Of a stretch of 64,000 bases of DNA, positions 17,257 through 25,869 are shown piece by piece (position 1 is the first letter of the stretch; every line of letters begins with the position of its first letter). The notes under the pieces were generated by a model that ran no database searches, was not told the origin of the DNA, and saw only the letters and a list, made by a program, of their open reading frames with translations. The stretch is taken from the NCBI RefSeq assembly GCF_003576455.2, contig NZ_CP032869.1, positions 3,410,001 to 3,474,000 on the forward strand. Reading direction: 5' to 3'. Source of the DNA: Mucilaginibacter celer (GTDB taxonomy: Bacteria > Bacteroidota > Bacteroidia > Sphingobacteriales > Sphingobacteriaceae). Position numbers and translations under genes: made by a program.

Positions 17257-18423
17257 ATGAAGAATAATTTGCACCAGGAATTTATTAAAATCTTTAACAA
17301 AGAAGCAGATAACGCGTACTTTTCACCCGGCCGTGTAAACCTCATAGGCGAGCATATTGATTACAATGGCGGTTTGGTAATGCCATGTGCCATTACCTTT
17401 GGTACCTATTTGCTAACCTCGCCAAATGAAGACGGTATTTTCCGTTTCAGAAGTTTGAATTTTAGCGAACAACTGGATATTCCTCTGCAACTCAATTATG
17501 AAAAAACAGGCGAGAACTGGTTTAATTTTCCTATTGGTGTAATTGATCGCTTTGTTAAGGACGGTCACCCGGTAAAAGGTTTGGATATGCTTTTTTATGG
17601 CGATATTCCTATCGGTTCGGGCCTGTCGTCATCAGCATCAATTGAGGTGGTTACCTCATACGCGCTGAACGACCTGTTTAATAGCGGCTACAGCAAGCTG
17701 GATCTGGTAAAGTTATCTAAAGACGTAGAGAACAACTTTATAGGCGTTAACTGCGGTATTATGGATCAGTTTGCCGTTGCCTTCGGCGAGAAAAATAAAG
17801 CCCTGATGCTTAACTGCGATACGTTGGATTACGAAGCTGTAGACAGTAACCTGGGCGAATATGTACTGGCTATTATCAACACCAACAAACCCCGCAAACT
17901 GGCCGAATCAAAATATAACGAGCGTGTGCAGGAATGCCAGACAGCTTTAGCAGAGTTACAACAGCAACTGGATATCAAATACCTTTGCGAAATAAACAGT
18001 GCCACGTTTGAGCAATACAAATACCTGATAACCGAACCGGTTGTATTAAAACGTGCCAAACACGTTATTGAAGAGAATGATCGTGTAAAACTGGCAGCAA
18101 AAGCACTTGCCGCAAACAACCTTGCCGAATTTGGCAAACTGATGTACGCATCGCACGATTCATTGCGCGACCTGTATGAGGTAAGCGGCATTGAGCTTGA
18201 TACCGTTGCCGAATACAGCAAAACCAACCCCGATGTGGCCGGTGCCCGCATGACAGGTGCAGGTTTCGGCGGTTGCGCCATTGCCCTGGTAAAAGGTGAC
18301 GCTTTCGAAAAATTCAGCGAAGAAGTTACTGAATACTATACCCAAAAAATCGGCTATGCGCCATCTGTTTACAGCTCACTGATAGGCGATGGTGTAGGCG
18401 TTTTAGCCTCGGTGCTAAATTAA
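17257..18423 (+). CDS. galK: Galactokinase
   Basis: This enzyme phosphorylates galactose at C1 with ATP (Leloir pathway, cytoplasm). The 388-aa GHMP kinase shows the galactokinase signature GRVNLIGEHIDYNGG (about residues 25-39), the phosphate loop GSGLSSSASIEV (about 122) and the C-terminal GHMP motif GARMTGAGFGGCAI. The catalytic base region GVNCGIMDQFAVAFG is present. No galT, galE or sugar transporter lies beside it here, so it is a stand-alone gene. A weak -7-like ATATTTG lies about 25 bp upstream of the start. Confidence 0.95.
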   Translation: MKNNLHQEFIKIFNKEADNAYFSPGRVNLIGEHIDYNGGLVMPCAITFGTYLLTSPNEDGIFRFRSLNFSEQLDIPLQLNYEKTGENWFNFPIGVIDRFVKDGHPVKGLDMLFYGDIPIGSGLSSSASIEVVTSYALNDLFNSGYSKLDLVKLSKDVENNFIGVNCGIMDQFAVAFGEKNKALMLNCDTLDYEAVDSNLGEYVLAIINTNKPRKLAESKYNERVQECQTALAELQQQLDIKYLCEINSATFEQYKYLITEPVVLKRAKHVIEENDRVKLAAKALAANNLAEFGKLMYASHDSLRDLYEVSGIELDTVAEYSKTNPDVAGARMTGAGFGGCAIALVKGDAFEKFSEEVTEYYTQKIGYAPSVYSSLIGDGVGVLASVLN

Positions 18424-18437
18424 TAGCAGATATTTAA

Positions 18438-18445
18438 TATTTTTG
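18438..18445 (+). promoter_or_regulatory. Putative -7 box for the TrmH-type gene
   Basis: TATTTTTG matches TAnnTTTG between galK and the methyltransferase gene. It would give an RNA whose leader contains the 20-bp inverted repeat at 18459-18523. Confidence 0.35.
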
Positions 18446-18458
18446 CCATTGGTTAATA

Positions 18459-18523
18459 GTTGATAGATCATGGTTCATGGCCCATTTACAAACTGTAACA
18501 GCTATGAACCATGATCTATCAAC
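18459..18523. repeat. Inverted repeat, ATGAACCATGATCTATCAAC family
   Basis: Perfect 20-bp arms (18459-18478 and 18504-18523) with a 25-nt loop. The right arm ends just before the in-frame ATG at 18525. A related single-sided copy (CATGAACCATCAACTATGAT) is at 26345-26395, so this is a repeat family rather than a local operator. Confidence 0.75.
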
Positions 18524-18539
18524 CATGAACCCAAAAACG

Positions 18540-19070
18540 ATGCGCAAATTAAAATTAGATGAGCTGAACCGGGCTACGGTTGATGAGTTTAAGGCACAGG
18601 ATAAGCTACCGGTAGCTGTGGTTTTGGATAATGTGCGCAGCATGCACAACATCGGCTCTATCTTCCGTACATCAGATGGCTTTGCTGTCGAGCAGATCTG
18701 TCTTTGCGGCATCACCGCACAACCCCCTCATCGCGAAATTGAAAAAACTGCCCTCGGCGCAACCCAATCCGTTAACTGGACCTATTACGAAACCCCGTTA
18801 CAGGCCGTTGAGCAATTACGTAAAGAAGGCTACCGGATCATAGCCATTGAGCAAGCCGAAAACAGCACCATGCTTCACCAATTTAAACCTGCCGATGATG
18901 GCAAATATGCCCTTATTTTTGGCAACGAAGTAAATGGCGTAAGCGACGAAGTGATGCAGGTTATTGATGAATGTATCGAAATCCCACAGTTCGGTACCAA
19001 ACACTCGTTTAACATTGTAGTATCGGCAGGGATTGTGCTTTGGGATTTTTTTGCCAAGATGGCGATATGA
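18540..19070 (+). CDS. TrmH/SpoU-family RNA 2'-O-methyltransferase
   Basis: This 176-aa SPOUT methyltransferase transfers a methyl from S-adenosylmethionine to a ribose 2'-OH in tRNA or rRNA. Motif 1 is VVLDNVRSMHNIGSIFRTSD (catalytic Arg and Asn). Motif 2 is ALIFGNEVNGVSDEV, and motif 3 is IPQFGTKHSFNIVVSAGI, which forms the trefoil knot. The size is that of TrmH-like enzymes without an RNA-binding extension, and the target nucleotide is not deducible. ATG 18540 (MRKLKLDEL) is preferred. An ATG at 18525 is possible but follows directly on a repeat arm. Confidence 0.9.
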   Translation: MRKLKLDELNRATVDEFKAQDKLPVAVVLDNVRSMHNIGSIFRTSDGFAVEQICLCGITAQPPHREIEKTALGATQSVNWTYYETPLQAVEQLRKEGYRIIAIEQAENSTMLHQFKPADDGKYALIFGNEVNGVSDEVMQVIDECIEIPQFGTKHSFNIVVSAGIVLWDFFAKMAI

Positions 19071-19082
19071 GCCCCACCCAAA

Positions 19083-19100
19083 CCCTCCCGGTAGGGAGGG
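19083..19100. terminator. Short GC-rich hairpin between convergent genes
   Basis: CCCTCCC (19083-19089) pairs with GGGAGGG (19094-19100) over a 4-nt loop in the 65-bp gap between convergent genes. There is no good T-tract, so it may be a repeat rather than a terminator. Confidence 0.45.
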
Positions 19101-19135
19101 CTTAAATTATTTGCGTTAACAAAGGATTACGGCAT

Positions 19136-19822
19136 TTAGAGAGCGCCCTTCCTCAACACATAAAATGACATTTCCTTTCTTGTTACAAAACCCAGCTTTT
19201 CATAAACCCTGATAGCCCGTTCATTTTCGGCCTTTACATGCAAAAAAGGAATTTCGCCTGCCTGGCGGATGCGGCGTGCCTGGTTAAGCAGTAGTTTACC
19301 GGCATAGCCACGCCCAAGGTAATCGGGATGGGTACAAACGGCGCTGATCTCGGCATAAGGTTTTGGGTTTAGGCGTTGCCCGGCCATGGCAACCAGTTTA
19401 TCACCATCAAAAATGCCGCGGTAGTGTCCAAAATCGATAGTGCGTTCGGCGAAAGGACCCGGGTTTGTTAGTTTAGTAAGCTCAAGCATCTGCGGAATAT
19501 GCTGATCGGTAAGCGGAACAAGATCAGCATCGTCAACATCGGCGGCGGCATTATCATCTAAAACCATCTGGAGGCATTTTAAATAAGCAAGCGTCTCCCA
19601 TGGGGCAGGTATCTCAATATCATGCGGAGCAATAAATATAAAGTAGCTTTCGAAAGGAATAGTATTGAAAAGCAGATCGAAATTTTCGGCTGATGTTTTG
19701 TTTAAGGCTACAAAGGGCGAAACCTCTTTAGGGAAATAGCGCGCTATATCATTTCCTCCTGCAAATGCTTTATTTCCTGTTTCGAGGGCATTCCAGGCGG
19801 GGTTATCAAGTACGTGATCCAT
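19136..19822 (-). CDS. GNAT family N-acetyltransferase with N-terminal extension
   Basis: In this 228-aa protein the C-terminal half (about 115-228) is an FR47-like GNAT acyl-CoA-dependent acetyltransferase. The strand AEISAVCTHPDYLGRGYAGKLL carries the acetyl-CoA pyrophosphate loop (R-G-Y-A-G), followed by FLHVKAENERAIRVYEKLGFV. The N-terminal 110 residues (MDHVLDNPAWNALETGN...) form a second, weakly conserved domain of the type often paired with FR47. Start 19822 is chosen since the preceding in-frame residues are not conserved-looking. A minus-strand TAGTTTTG lies 24 bp upstream. Substrate unknown. Confidence 0.85.
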   Translation of the reverse strand: MDHVLDNPAWNALETGNKAFAGGNDIARYFPKEVSPFVALNKTSAENFDLLFNTIPFESYFIFIAPHDIEIPAPWETLAYLKCLQMVLDDNAAADVDDADLVPLTDQHIPQMLELTKLTNPGPFAERTIDFGHYRGIFDGDKLVAMAGQRLNPKPYAEISAVCTHPDYLGRGYAGKLLLNQARRIRQAGEIPFLHVKAENERAIRVYEKLGFVTRKEMSFYVLRKGAL

Positions 19823-19845
19823 TATTTTATGGGGATTGGTTGCGG

Positions 19846-19853
19846 CAAAACTA
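19846..19853 (-). promoter_or_regulatory. Putative -7 box for the FR47-type GNAT gene
   Basis: The minus strand reads TAGTTTTG, an exact TAnnTTTG match 24 bp upstream of ATG 19822. No -33 box is visible. Confidence 0.35.
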
Positions 19854-19940
19854 TAAAAAACGGGCAACAGCATCATTAAAGCTTGTCATGCTATTTTAAT
19901 TTATTGCTTACATTAGCTGTATCCATTATAAACTTTTACG

Positions 19941-20600
19941 ATGAACGCCCTTGCCAAAAAACTACAGATGAAGCCAAATTCGCACTGGCTATTGCAAAAC
20001 GCCCCGGCAAATTATCCTGACAGCCTTAACCCGCTTCCGGAGGGTGTCGAAATCAGTTTTAATGTGGATGGCGTGTTTAACGGCATTCAACTGTTTGTAA
20101 CCAACAGCAGCGTGTTGGCATCCGAGCTTCAGATAATTACCCCTTTATTAAAACCTGATACCGTTTTCTGGATCATCTACCCCAAAAAAAATTCGGGCAT
20201 TGAAACCGACCTCGAAATGATGAGCAGTTGGGATGCCCCCGCGCAATACGGCCTGCGGCCCGTAGCTTCGGCAGCGATTAATGAGGTATGGACAGCCCTC
20301 CGTTTTAAACCGGTTGAAGTTGTAAAAGTATCTGAAGGCCGAAATGAAGCTGTTAAGAACAATGAGTTTGGGGCGTATATTGATGTGGAGAGTAAAGTAG
20401 TCACCCTGCCCGATTATATCAAAGAAGCACTTGAGCAATATCCTGAAACCTTAAATTATTTCCAATCGCTGGCTTACAGCCACAAAAAAGAATACGTACT
20501 TTGGATACTAACAGCAAAACAGGAAAAAACTAAGCAAGACAGGCTGGCGAAAATGGTAGAGATGCTGCAGAATAAAAAGAAAAATCCATCGGATAAGTAA
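19941..20600 (+). CDS. YdeI/OmdA-type domain protein with DUF3052-like N-terminus
   Basis: In this 219-aa cytoplasmic protein the C-terminal 70 residues (VTLPDYIKEALEQYPETLNYFQSLAYSHKKEYVLWILTAKQEKTKQDRLAKMVEMLQNKK) match the YdeI/OmpD-associated (OmdA) family, once linked to bacteriocin protection. The N-terminal half (LQNAPANYPDSLNPLPEGV...FWIIYPKKNSGIETDL) resembles the DUF3052 type. The biochemical role is unknown. It is divergent from the GNAT gene, and a TACATTAG near-match to the -7 box lies upstream. Confidence 0.75.
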   Translation: MNALAKKLQMKPNSHWLLQNAPANYPDSLNPLPEGVEISFNVDGVFNGIQLFVTNSSVLASELQIITPLLKPDTVFWIIYPKKNSGIETDLEMMSSWDAPAQYGLRPVASAAINEVWTALRFKPVEVVKVSEGRNEAVKNNEFGAYIDVESKVVTLPDYIKEALEQYPETLNYFQSLAYSHKKEYVLWILTAKQEKTKQDRLAKMVEMLQNKKKNPSDK

Positions 20601-20745
20601 AGAGATCAGTGATTAGAGAACAGAGATTAGGTCTTATTTCTTTTGCGTACTTAAAAATCTCCAACATCCACAAAAAACCTTTGCGTCTTCGCGCCTTCGC
20701 GTGCCTAAAAATCTCAAACTAAAAAACACCGCCCTTATAAAACCA

Positions 20746-20779
20746 AAAACGCCCCGTGCTTATCAACACAGGGCGTTTT
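20746..20779 (-). terminator. Terminator of the 71-aa protein gene
   Basis: AAAACGCCCCGTG (from 20746) pairs with CACAGGGCGTTTT (to about 20779) with one mismatch and a short loop. It lies 18 bp beyond the stop of the minus-strand gene at 20797, giving a T-rich end on that strand. Confidence 0.75.
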
Positions 20780-20796
20780 CATTTCAACAGTATTTC

Positions 20797-21012
20797 TTAC
20801 CAGCCTGAGCCTTTTTTAGCGTTGCCATTTTTGATATGTTCTTCGGCAGCAGCTTTGCCCATAATGGCAGCCATTTTGTTACCCTCGCTGTCGGTACCCG
20901 TAGCGATGTATCTGCCCGATTTTACATCGATAACCGGGTTGATCATAGGTACATTTTTAGTTTTTGTTTTTACTGAATACGCGGTAATACCGCTTCCTTT
21001 TTCTGTTGCCAT
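20797..21012 (-). CDS. Small conserved-looking basic protein (71 aa)
   Basis: This is a small hydrophilic protein with no signal peptide: MATEKGSGITAYSVKTKTKN, then INPVIDVKSGRYIATGTDSEGNKMAAIMG and KKGSGW. The GRYIATGTDSEGNKMAAIMGK stretch looks like a small beta-rich fold; the family is not known to me. Its own strong terminator and the compositional match to its neighbours support a real gene. About 140 bp of AT-rich sequence without other features lie upstream. Confidence 0.65.
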   Translation of the reverse strand: MATEKGSGITAYSVKTKTKNVPMINPVIDVKSGRYIATGTDSEGNKMAAIMGKAAAEEHIKNGNAKKGSGW

Positions 21013-21150
21013 GATAAGTTTCTTTTATTTTTAATGTTAACCCCATTTAAACTGAATTGTTTTCAGCACAGGTATAATTGGTTTTATGTGTAAACATGCA
21101 CTATTTTTTTTTAATTCAAAATACCCGGCATAAATAATTTGTTAACAGAT

Positions 21151-21702
21151 TTAAGTTTGTGTTAATAACGAAAAGATCACCGTATCGGCAAAGCGCCCAT
21201 TATGCATATGATCTTCCTTAAAATAAGCCTCCTGTGCAAAGTTATTTTTTAATAACAGGTTAATGGAAGCTATATTTTCGGGCTCAACATTAGCCTGTAT
21301 CGAGTGTAAACCGAGATCATTAAACGCATACCTGATAGTTACTTCCACAGCCTCCTGCATCAGTCCATGACCCTGGTAGGCCGGGTTTAAAAGGTAACCT
21401 ATCTCGGCACGGTGGTTGTGCTTTTCTATCCGCCAAAAACCTATACTGCCTATATATTTATCACTGTTTTTCAAACAGATACACCATGTTATCCCATCGT
21501 TACCATCAAGCAATTTATCAATAACATCAATAAGCGCCACGGCATCATCAATGGTTTTGCATATAGGCCGGGCAATGTATTTCATCACCTCTTCGTTTGA
21601 TCGCATTTCGAACAGATCGGCGGCATCGTTGTGCGTAAAACGGCGTAATATCAACCGTTCGGTAGTTAAAACCGGAAAAGGGTTAAAGTTGGGAGATAGC
21701 AT
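21151..21702 (-). CDS. GNAT family N-acetyltransferase (RimJ/RimL type)
   Basis: This 183-aa protein is of the Acetyltransf_3 type. It opens FPVLTTERLILRRFTHNDAADLFEMRSN, as RimJ/RimL-like enzymes do. The acetyl-CoA loop region reads AEIGYLLNPAYQGHGLMQEAV, followed by GLHSIQANVEPENIASINLLLKNNF. The acceptor may be a protein N-terminus or a small molecule and cannot be assigned. It lies 14 bp after the M28 peptidase gene and is probably co-transcribed with it. Confidence 0.9.
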   Translation of the reverse strand: MLSPNFNPFPVLTTERLILRRFTHNDAADLFEMRSNEEVMKYIARPICKTIDDAVALIDVIDKLLDGNDGITWCICLKNSDKYIGSIGFWRIEKHNHRAEIGYLLNPAYQGHGLMQEAVEVTIRYAFNDLGLHSIQANVEPENIASINLLLKNNFAQEAYFKEDHMHNGRFADTVIFSLLTQT

Positions 21703-21716
21703 AAATTGAAATGAGC

Positions 21717-22868
21717 TTATTTAGCGCCGGCAACGCTACGGTTAAATTTCAAAATCAGGTTAAAAAGTTCAACATATTTATTTAGCGGCAGTGTTTTGCT
21801 GATATCAAAAACATCGTGATAAGCTTTGATGCCACCCAATGTGTAAATAAAAAAAGCAGGCACACCTTGCTCGGTAAACAAATAATGATCGCTGTTGGCA
21901 GCCTTACCGCGCGAAGCCACTTTCACAAAATAGTTATTTTCCTTATTAATCTGTTGTATAGCAGCAAACTCCACGGGATAAACTGTGGCATTAACCACCG
22001 TGATACCATCAATGCCGGTACCATTCAAATCGAGATTAACCAGGAAGCGGATATTTTTAAGCGGGATAAGCGGGTTTTGCGTAAAATATTTTGAACCCAG
22101 CAAACCGGCCTCCTCTCCCGAAAAACAAATAAATGCCACACTGTATAGCAGCGGATGTTTGGCATAGTAACGGGCAAGCCCCATCAGTTCAGAGATCCCG
22201 CTGGCGTTATCATTAGCGCCCGGGAAATAGGTTTTATTGCCCATGCCGCCCAAATGATCATAATGAGCGGTGATAACAATTACCGAATCGGTTTTGGAAG
22301 TGCCTTTTACTATCGCGCAGATATTCGCCGTTTTAAAATCAGGGACTAATTTGTTTTCAATATCCACTTTAATAGCTACGGGAACTTCTTTCAAAGCTTT
22401 TTTATCTACCTGTATCACCGTATAATCCAACGCCTGCCCCTCGGCCGACCAGGTAAGCTTATTCTCCAACGAAACAATGATCCTGTTTTGCTGATCGATA
22501 AAATGGGTACTGTCCTTTTTAATCAACTGCCCCGTAGCTGTTACGCCCCTGCTATCCGGCGAAACGATAAAATCTTTTCCGGGCAAAAGTTGTACACCAT
22601 TGATAGCCAGCTCCATTTTACCAGGGAAGGTATTTACAGGATAGCTAAACGGTTGTATATAGCTCTTACCATCCATTGGTTTAACACCGTAGCTTTTAAA
22701 TTGCGCGGCTAAAAAATCTGCGGCTTTATGAACCCCGTCTTTAGTATATCCTCTGCCCCAGAAATAGGGTGAGGTAAGCGTATCTACCATTTTGCGGGCA
22801 AACACGGTATCTTGTGCCGAAACGATATTTGCAAGGAACAGAAATGGGATGATAAGTTTAAGTTTCAT
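21717..22868 (-). CDS. Secreted M28 family metallopeptidase
   Basis: This 383-aa zinc aminopeptidase-like enzyme has a signal peptide (MKLKLIIPFLFLANIVSAQ). The M28 di-zinc ligands are visible in VITAHYDHLGGMG, FPGANDNASGISEL, ICFSGEEAGLLGS (catalytic Glu-Glu), FLVNLDLNGTG and AANSDHYLFTEQGVP. A PA-like inserted region occupies residues about 100-190. It probably cleaves peptides in the periplasm or outside the cell. The ATG at 22868 is chosen because the signal sequence starts there. A GNAT gene follows at 14 bp. Confidence 0.92.
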   Translation of the reverse strand: MKLKLIIPFLFLANIVSAQDTVFARKMVDTLTSPYFWGRGYTKDGVHKAADFLAAQFKSYGVKPMDGKSYIQPFSYPVNTFPGKMELAINGVQLLPGKDFIVSPDSRGVTATGQLIKKDSTHFIDQQNRIIVSLENKLTWSAEGQALDYTVIQVDKKALKEVPVAIKVDIENKLVPDFKTANICAIVKGTSKTDSVIVITAHYDHLGGMGNKTYFPGANDNASGISELMGLARYYAKHPLLYSVAFICFSGEEAGLLGSKYFTQNPLIPLKNIRFLVNLDLNGTGIDGITVVNATVYPVEFAAIQQINKENNYFVKVASRGKAANSDHYLFTEQGVPAFFIYTLGGIKAYHDVFDISKTLPLNKYVELFNLILKFNRSVAGAK

Positions 22869-22912
22869 CCGATAAAAATAAGTATTTGGATTGTGTACAT
22901 TGCCGTTGATTT

Positions 22913-22920
22913 TAGTTTTG
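22913..22920 (+). promoter_or_regulatory. Putative -7 box for the polytopic membrane protein gene
   Basis: TAGTTTTG matches TAnnTTTG, 42 bp upstream of ATG 22962 in the divergent gap with the M28 peptidase gene. A TTTG lies at 22885-22888, slightly farther away than the usual -33 spacing. Confidence 0.4.
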
Positions 22921-22961
22921 CGCAACGGTGCAAACTCGTACAGGGTTTACCTCATATATCA

Positions 22962-23882
22962 ATGGCTGCAATTACCCGCATCAATTATTTAAATATTATA
23001 GCCATGCTGGCCTCGGCGGTACTTGCAATGTTCATTCCCTTCGAGTTGGTGCTGCTTTCATATGCTATACTTGGCCCGCTGCATTATCTCACGGAAATAT
23101 CGTGGTTAAACAGCCGGCAATTTTTCACTCTAAAAAAGCACGATTATTTGTTAATAGCTACAGTTGTGGCGGCTTGTATACTGCTTAAACTCCCAACGGC
23201 CAACCTGGTATACTATACGTTCGGCCTCTCGTTCATCTTATTAAGTATTAACAAAATACTATACCGGGTATTGTATTTTACATTATGGGTATTAATGGGT
23301 TACTTCCTGCTCAGCAATAACCTGTTACGAACTATATTTGGCTTATATATCCCAACCCTAATTCATGTGTATATTTTTACCGGGGCATTCCTGTTGTTGG
23401 GCACTTTGAAAGATAAAAGTTTTTCCGGTTACGTGGCTTTCGCCGTGTTTTTGATTTGCCCAGTGCTTTTAAACGTTCTATTTACCGATACTCATCATCA
23501 ACCTGCCCAATGGGCTACTGATGGCTATAAATACTTCGCACATATCAATACTACAACCCTCCGCAATCAAAGCATCGATATATACGCTAATAGGGCGAGT
23601 ATTATTTTAACGCGAATAATCGCCTTTGCCTATACCTACCATTACATCAACTGGTTTAGCAAAACCAAAGTGATTAACTGGCACCGAGTTGGCAAAGCAA
23701 CAGCATTAGTAATTGTGTTAATCTGGATAGCATCGGTAACCTTATACTTCTACAATTACCAATTGGGTATTAAATGGCTTTTTATATTGAGCCTGGCCCA
23801 TGTGATCCTGGAGTTTCCTTTAAATCATAAAAGCTTTATCGATATTGGTAAGCAACTGAAAAGCAAATTGCCCCTTACATAA
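22962..23882 (+). CDS. Polytopic membrane protein with conserved-looking histidines
   Basis: The function is not recognised. This 306-aa protein has about nine hydrophobic helices. His-containing motifs are LGPLHYLTEISWLN (helix 2), FTDTHHQPAQW (loop), YTYHYINWFSKTKVINWH (about 225-245) and SLAHVILEFPLNHKS (last helix). The spacing recalls membrane enzymes that bind metal by histidines within helices, such as the Brp/Blh carotenoid oxygenases, but the match is by pattern only. The start at 22962 opens the first membrane helix. Its 3' end overlaps the convergent isomerase-like gene by 8 bp. Confidence 0.7.
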   Translation: MAAITRINYLNIIAMLASAVLAMFIPFELVLLSYAILGPLHYLTEISWLNSRQFFTLKKHDYLLIATVVAACILLKLPTANLVYYTFGLSFILLSINKILYRVLYFTLWVLMGYFLLSNNLLRTIFGLYIPTLIHVYIFTGAFLLLGTLKDKSFSGYVAFAVFLICPVLLNVLFTDTHHQPAQWATDGYKYFAHINTTTLRNQSIDIYANRASIILTRIIAFAYTYHYINWFSKTKVINWHRVGKATALVIVLIWIASVTLYFYNYQLGIKWLFILSLAHVILEFPLNHKSFIDIGKQLKSKLPLT

Positions 23883-24819
23883 AGCTATCCGCCTCGCGAT
23901 AAGCTTTAATCAGCGCCAATTCTCCCTCCTTACCTGCGCCCGCAGTGCCATGCTCCATGCCCATTACACCTTTGTAGCCTTTGTTATAAATGTGCTTAAA
24001 AATGTTTTTATAATTAACCTCGCCGGTACCGGGTTCTTTACGGCCGGGGTTATCGCCTATCTGGTAATAACCAATCTCGTCAAACACTAAATCTAACGTT
24101 GGAATAATATTGCCCTGGTTACGTTGCACGTGGTACATATCATACAATATTTTGCACGATGGGCTGCCAACCGCTTTACAAATAGCATAAGCCTGATCCG
24201 GTGTACGCAAAAACAGGTCGGGGTTATCACTTAATGGCTCTAAAACCATAATGATACCATGAGGCTCTAATACAGCGGTACCTTTTTTAATGGCCTCGAT
24301 CACGTTGCCGGTTTGTACGCCGATGGGCAAATTACGCACAAAATCGCCGGGAACAACGGTAACCAGTTTGCTGCCAATACGTTTTGCTATTTCAACGGCT
24401 TGTTTGCATGATGCTATAAATTTTTCAACCTGATCGGCTTTGCCGGTGGCCAGCATATTGCTGTCATTGCCCAAGCCAGGCTGCACAAATACCCCCATTG
24501 CCATACCCAGTTTGGCTAAGGTTTCGCCTATTTTTTTCTGCTGATCAACCGGGCGACCGCTCATGCCGTTATCTTCAATGGCACGGAAGCCTTTGTCGTA
24601 AGCAAATTTTATCTGGTCGATAAAGTCATCGCCGGCATGGTTTTTAAACATGCCATCATGAATGCCATAGTTTAGGTTAAAAGGTTTGTCGCCCGCTATA
24701 GCAGCAGCATTTTTATCGTTATCGGCGCAGCCGGCTAAGGTAGCGGCTTTTAAAACACCGGTGGTAAGTAATGATGCGCCTGCCAGCACCGAGCTTTGAA
24801 CAAAGTTTCTGCGTTTCAT
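23875..24819 (-). CDS. Exported hydroxypyruvate isomerase/sugar-phosphate epimerase-like TIM barrel
   Basis: This 314-aa protein starts MKRRNFVQSSVLAGASLLTTGVL, a twin-arginine-like signal. The mature domain is of the AP_endonuc_2/xylose isomerase-like type: DKGFRAIEDNGMSGRPVDQQKK, SKLVTVVPGD, GIIMVLEPLSDNPDLFL, CKILYDMYHVQRNQGN and IGDNPGRKEPGTGEVNY. Glu, Asp, His and Glu would be the metal ligands. The substrate is unknown, and export suggests a role in the catabolism of sugar derivatives. Its 3' end overlaps the convergent membrane-protein gene by 8 bp. Confidence 0.85.
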   Translation of the reverse strand: MKRRNFVQSSVLAGASLLTTGVLKAATLAGCADNDKNAAAIAGDKPFNLNYGIHDGMFKNHAGDDFIDQIKFAYDKGFRAIEDNGMSGRPVDQQKKIGETLAKLGMAMGVFVQPGLGNDSNMLATGKADQVEKFIASCKQAVEIAKRIGSKLVTVVPGDFVRNLPIGVQTGNVIEAIKKGTAVLEPHGIIMVLEPLSDNPDLFLRTPDQAYAICKAVGSPSCKILYDMYHVQRNQGNIIPTLDLVFDEIGYYQIGDNPGRKEPGTGEVNYKNIFKHIYNKGYKGVMGMEHGTAGAGKEGELALIKAYREADSFM

Positions 24820-25033
24820 GAGGTTTTTTGATTGGTTTGCGGGTTAAATATAGCAGGATTGATTGGTTTAGGGTCAACTTAGCAACATTAGTTTTTGACA
24901 CAGAAATAAAGTTAGCAGGTAAACATTAGCCCGCTCCTCTACTTTTACTGTAAAATATTTATGCCATAACGCATAATCTGCCTAACCTTTTGCTACTTTG
25001 TTTGTCATAACAGATAAAGCAAAAAATACATTT

Positions 25034-25519
25034 ATGAAATTTCAATTAGGCCTTATTTCTTTTATTGCGCTTGCTGTAGCCTCCTGCTCGGGCAATAGCG
25101 GCAACAAAAATGGTGATACAACACTTAGCAAAAGTGATACAGCCATCGCCAACGCGCCAGATGCACCGGCCGTTAACATGGAATACTGTTTTTACACCAC
25201 CGAGGGTACTGCATCGCAGGATACAACCAAAGTAAACCTGCACATTAATGGCAACAAAGTTACCGGTGATATGGACTGGCTGCCCAAAGAAAAAGATGCC
25301 CGCAAAGGCACCTTGATGGGCAATTTGAACGGCAACGTGATTAATGCCCTGTGGACCTACGGGCAGGAAGGAAGTTCAGACACGCTAAGCGTTGAGTTTC
25401 AGTTGCGCGGAAACCAGCTGGCACAAAAGCCTTATAAATACGATGGCGAAACAGGCAAACCCAAAACTGATAACACCGCCGGTTACAGCGTAATTTACAA
25501 CATGAAAAATTGCAAGTAA
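25034..25519 (+). CDS. Small lipoprotein
   Basis: This 161-aa protein has a lipoprotein signal (FIALAVASC, then SGNSGNKNGD, a linker). The rest reads as a beta-sandwich with conserved-looking motifs YCFYTTEGTASQDTTKVNLH, GNKVTGDMDWLPKEKDARKGTL and LRGNQLAQKPYKY. It has no named family. The start at 25034 begins the signal peptide; an earlier in-frame start adds non-signal residues. It is followed 34 bp later by a small membrane protein gene. Confidence 0.75.
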   Translation: MKFQLGLISFIALAVASCSGNSGNKNGDTTLSKSDTAIANAPDAPAVNMEYCFYTTEGTASQDTTKVNLHINGNKVTGDMDWLPKEKDARKGTLMGNLNGNVINALWTYGQEGSSDTLSVEFQLRGNQLAQKPYKYDGETGKPKTDNTAGYSVIYNMKNCK

Positions 25520-25553
25520 TTGATAAATTAGCTGAGTAAAAAAGCTAAGAAAA

Positions 25554-25751
25554 ATGAAAGAACGCGAAACCAGCATATTATACCTTGTTTTAGGTTTATA
25601 TACCCTGATGATAAGCTGGTACTATAACCACAGTATTATATTACTGATTATTCATTACATATTCTGGCCGGTTTATCTTATTTACGAGTTACTGATAGGT
25701 CACCTGGCACACGGCATGTGGAAAACCATACCGTTATCTTACTTTAAATAA
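25554..25751 (+). CDS. Small two-helix membrane protein (65 aa)
   Basis: MKERETSILYLVLGLYTLMI begins the first hydrophobic helix, and SIILLIIHYIFWPVYLIYELL forms the second. The tail is short and basic (GMWKTIPLSYFK). Two-helix proteins with WPVYLIYELLIGHL look conserved but unnamed. It lies 34 bp after the lipoprotein gene and before a perfect palindromic terminator, so the two genes may share a transcript. Confidence 0.65.
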   Translation: MKERETSILYLVLGLYTLMISWYYNHSIILLIIHYIFWPVYLIYELLIGHLAHGMWKTIPLSYFK

Positions 25752-25830
25752 CAGCAGGTTAAGATACCTCAACTTATTTAGTCGGTATAGATGATTGAAG
25801 AGCGGTAAAATCCGATTCGAAATACATGAA

Positions 25831-25864
25831 ACAAATACGGGGCTTAATTAAGCCCCGTATTTGT
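25831..25864. terminator. Palindromic bidirectional terminator
   Basis: A 34-bp perfect palindrome centred on GGCTTAA/TTAAGCC has outer arms ACAAATACGG/CCGTATTTGT. It lies between the small membrane protein gene and the convergent ybjQ-type gene, so it can end both transcripts. Confidence 0.85.
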
Positions 25865-25869
25865 TTATA

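Noticed and set aside
22812..22961. N-terminal extension of the polytopic membrane protein overlapping the M28 peptidase start
   Set aside because: The extra 50 residues are hydrophilic and overlap the divergent gene's signal peptide region. The ATG at 22962 opens a membrane helix and has a promoter-like box upstream.
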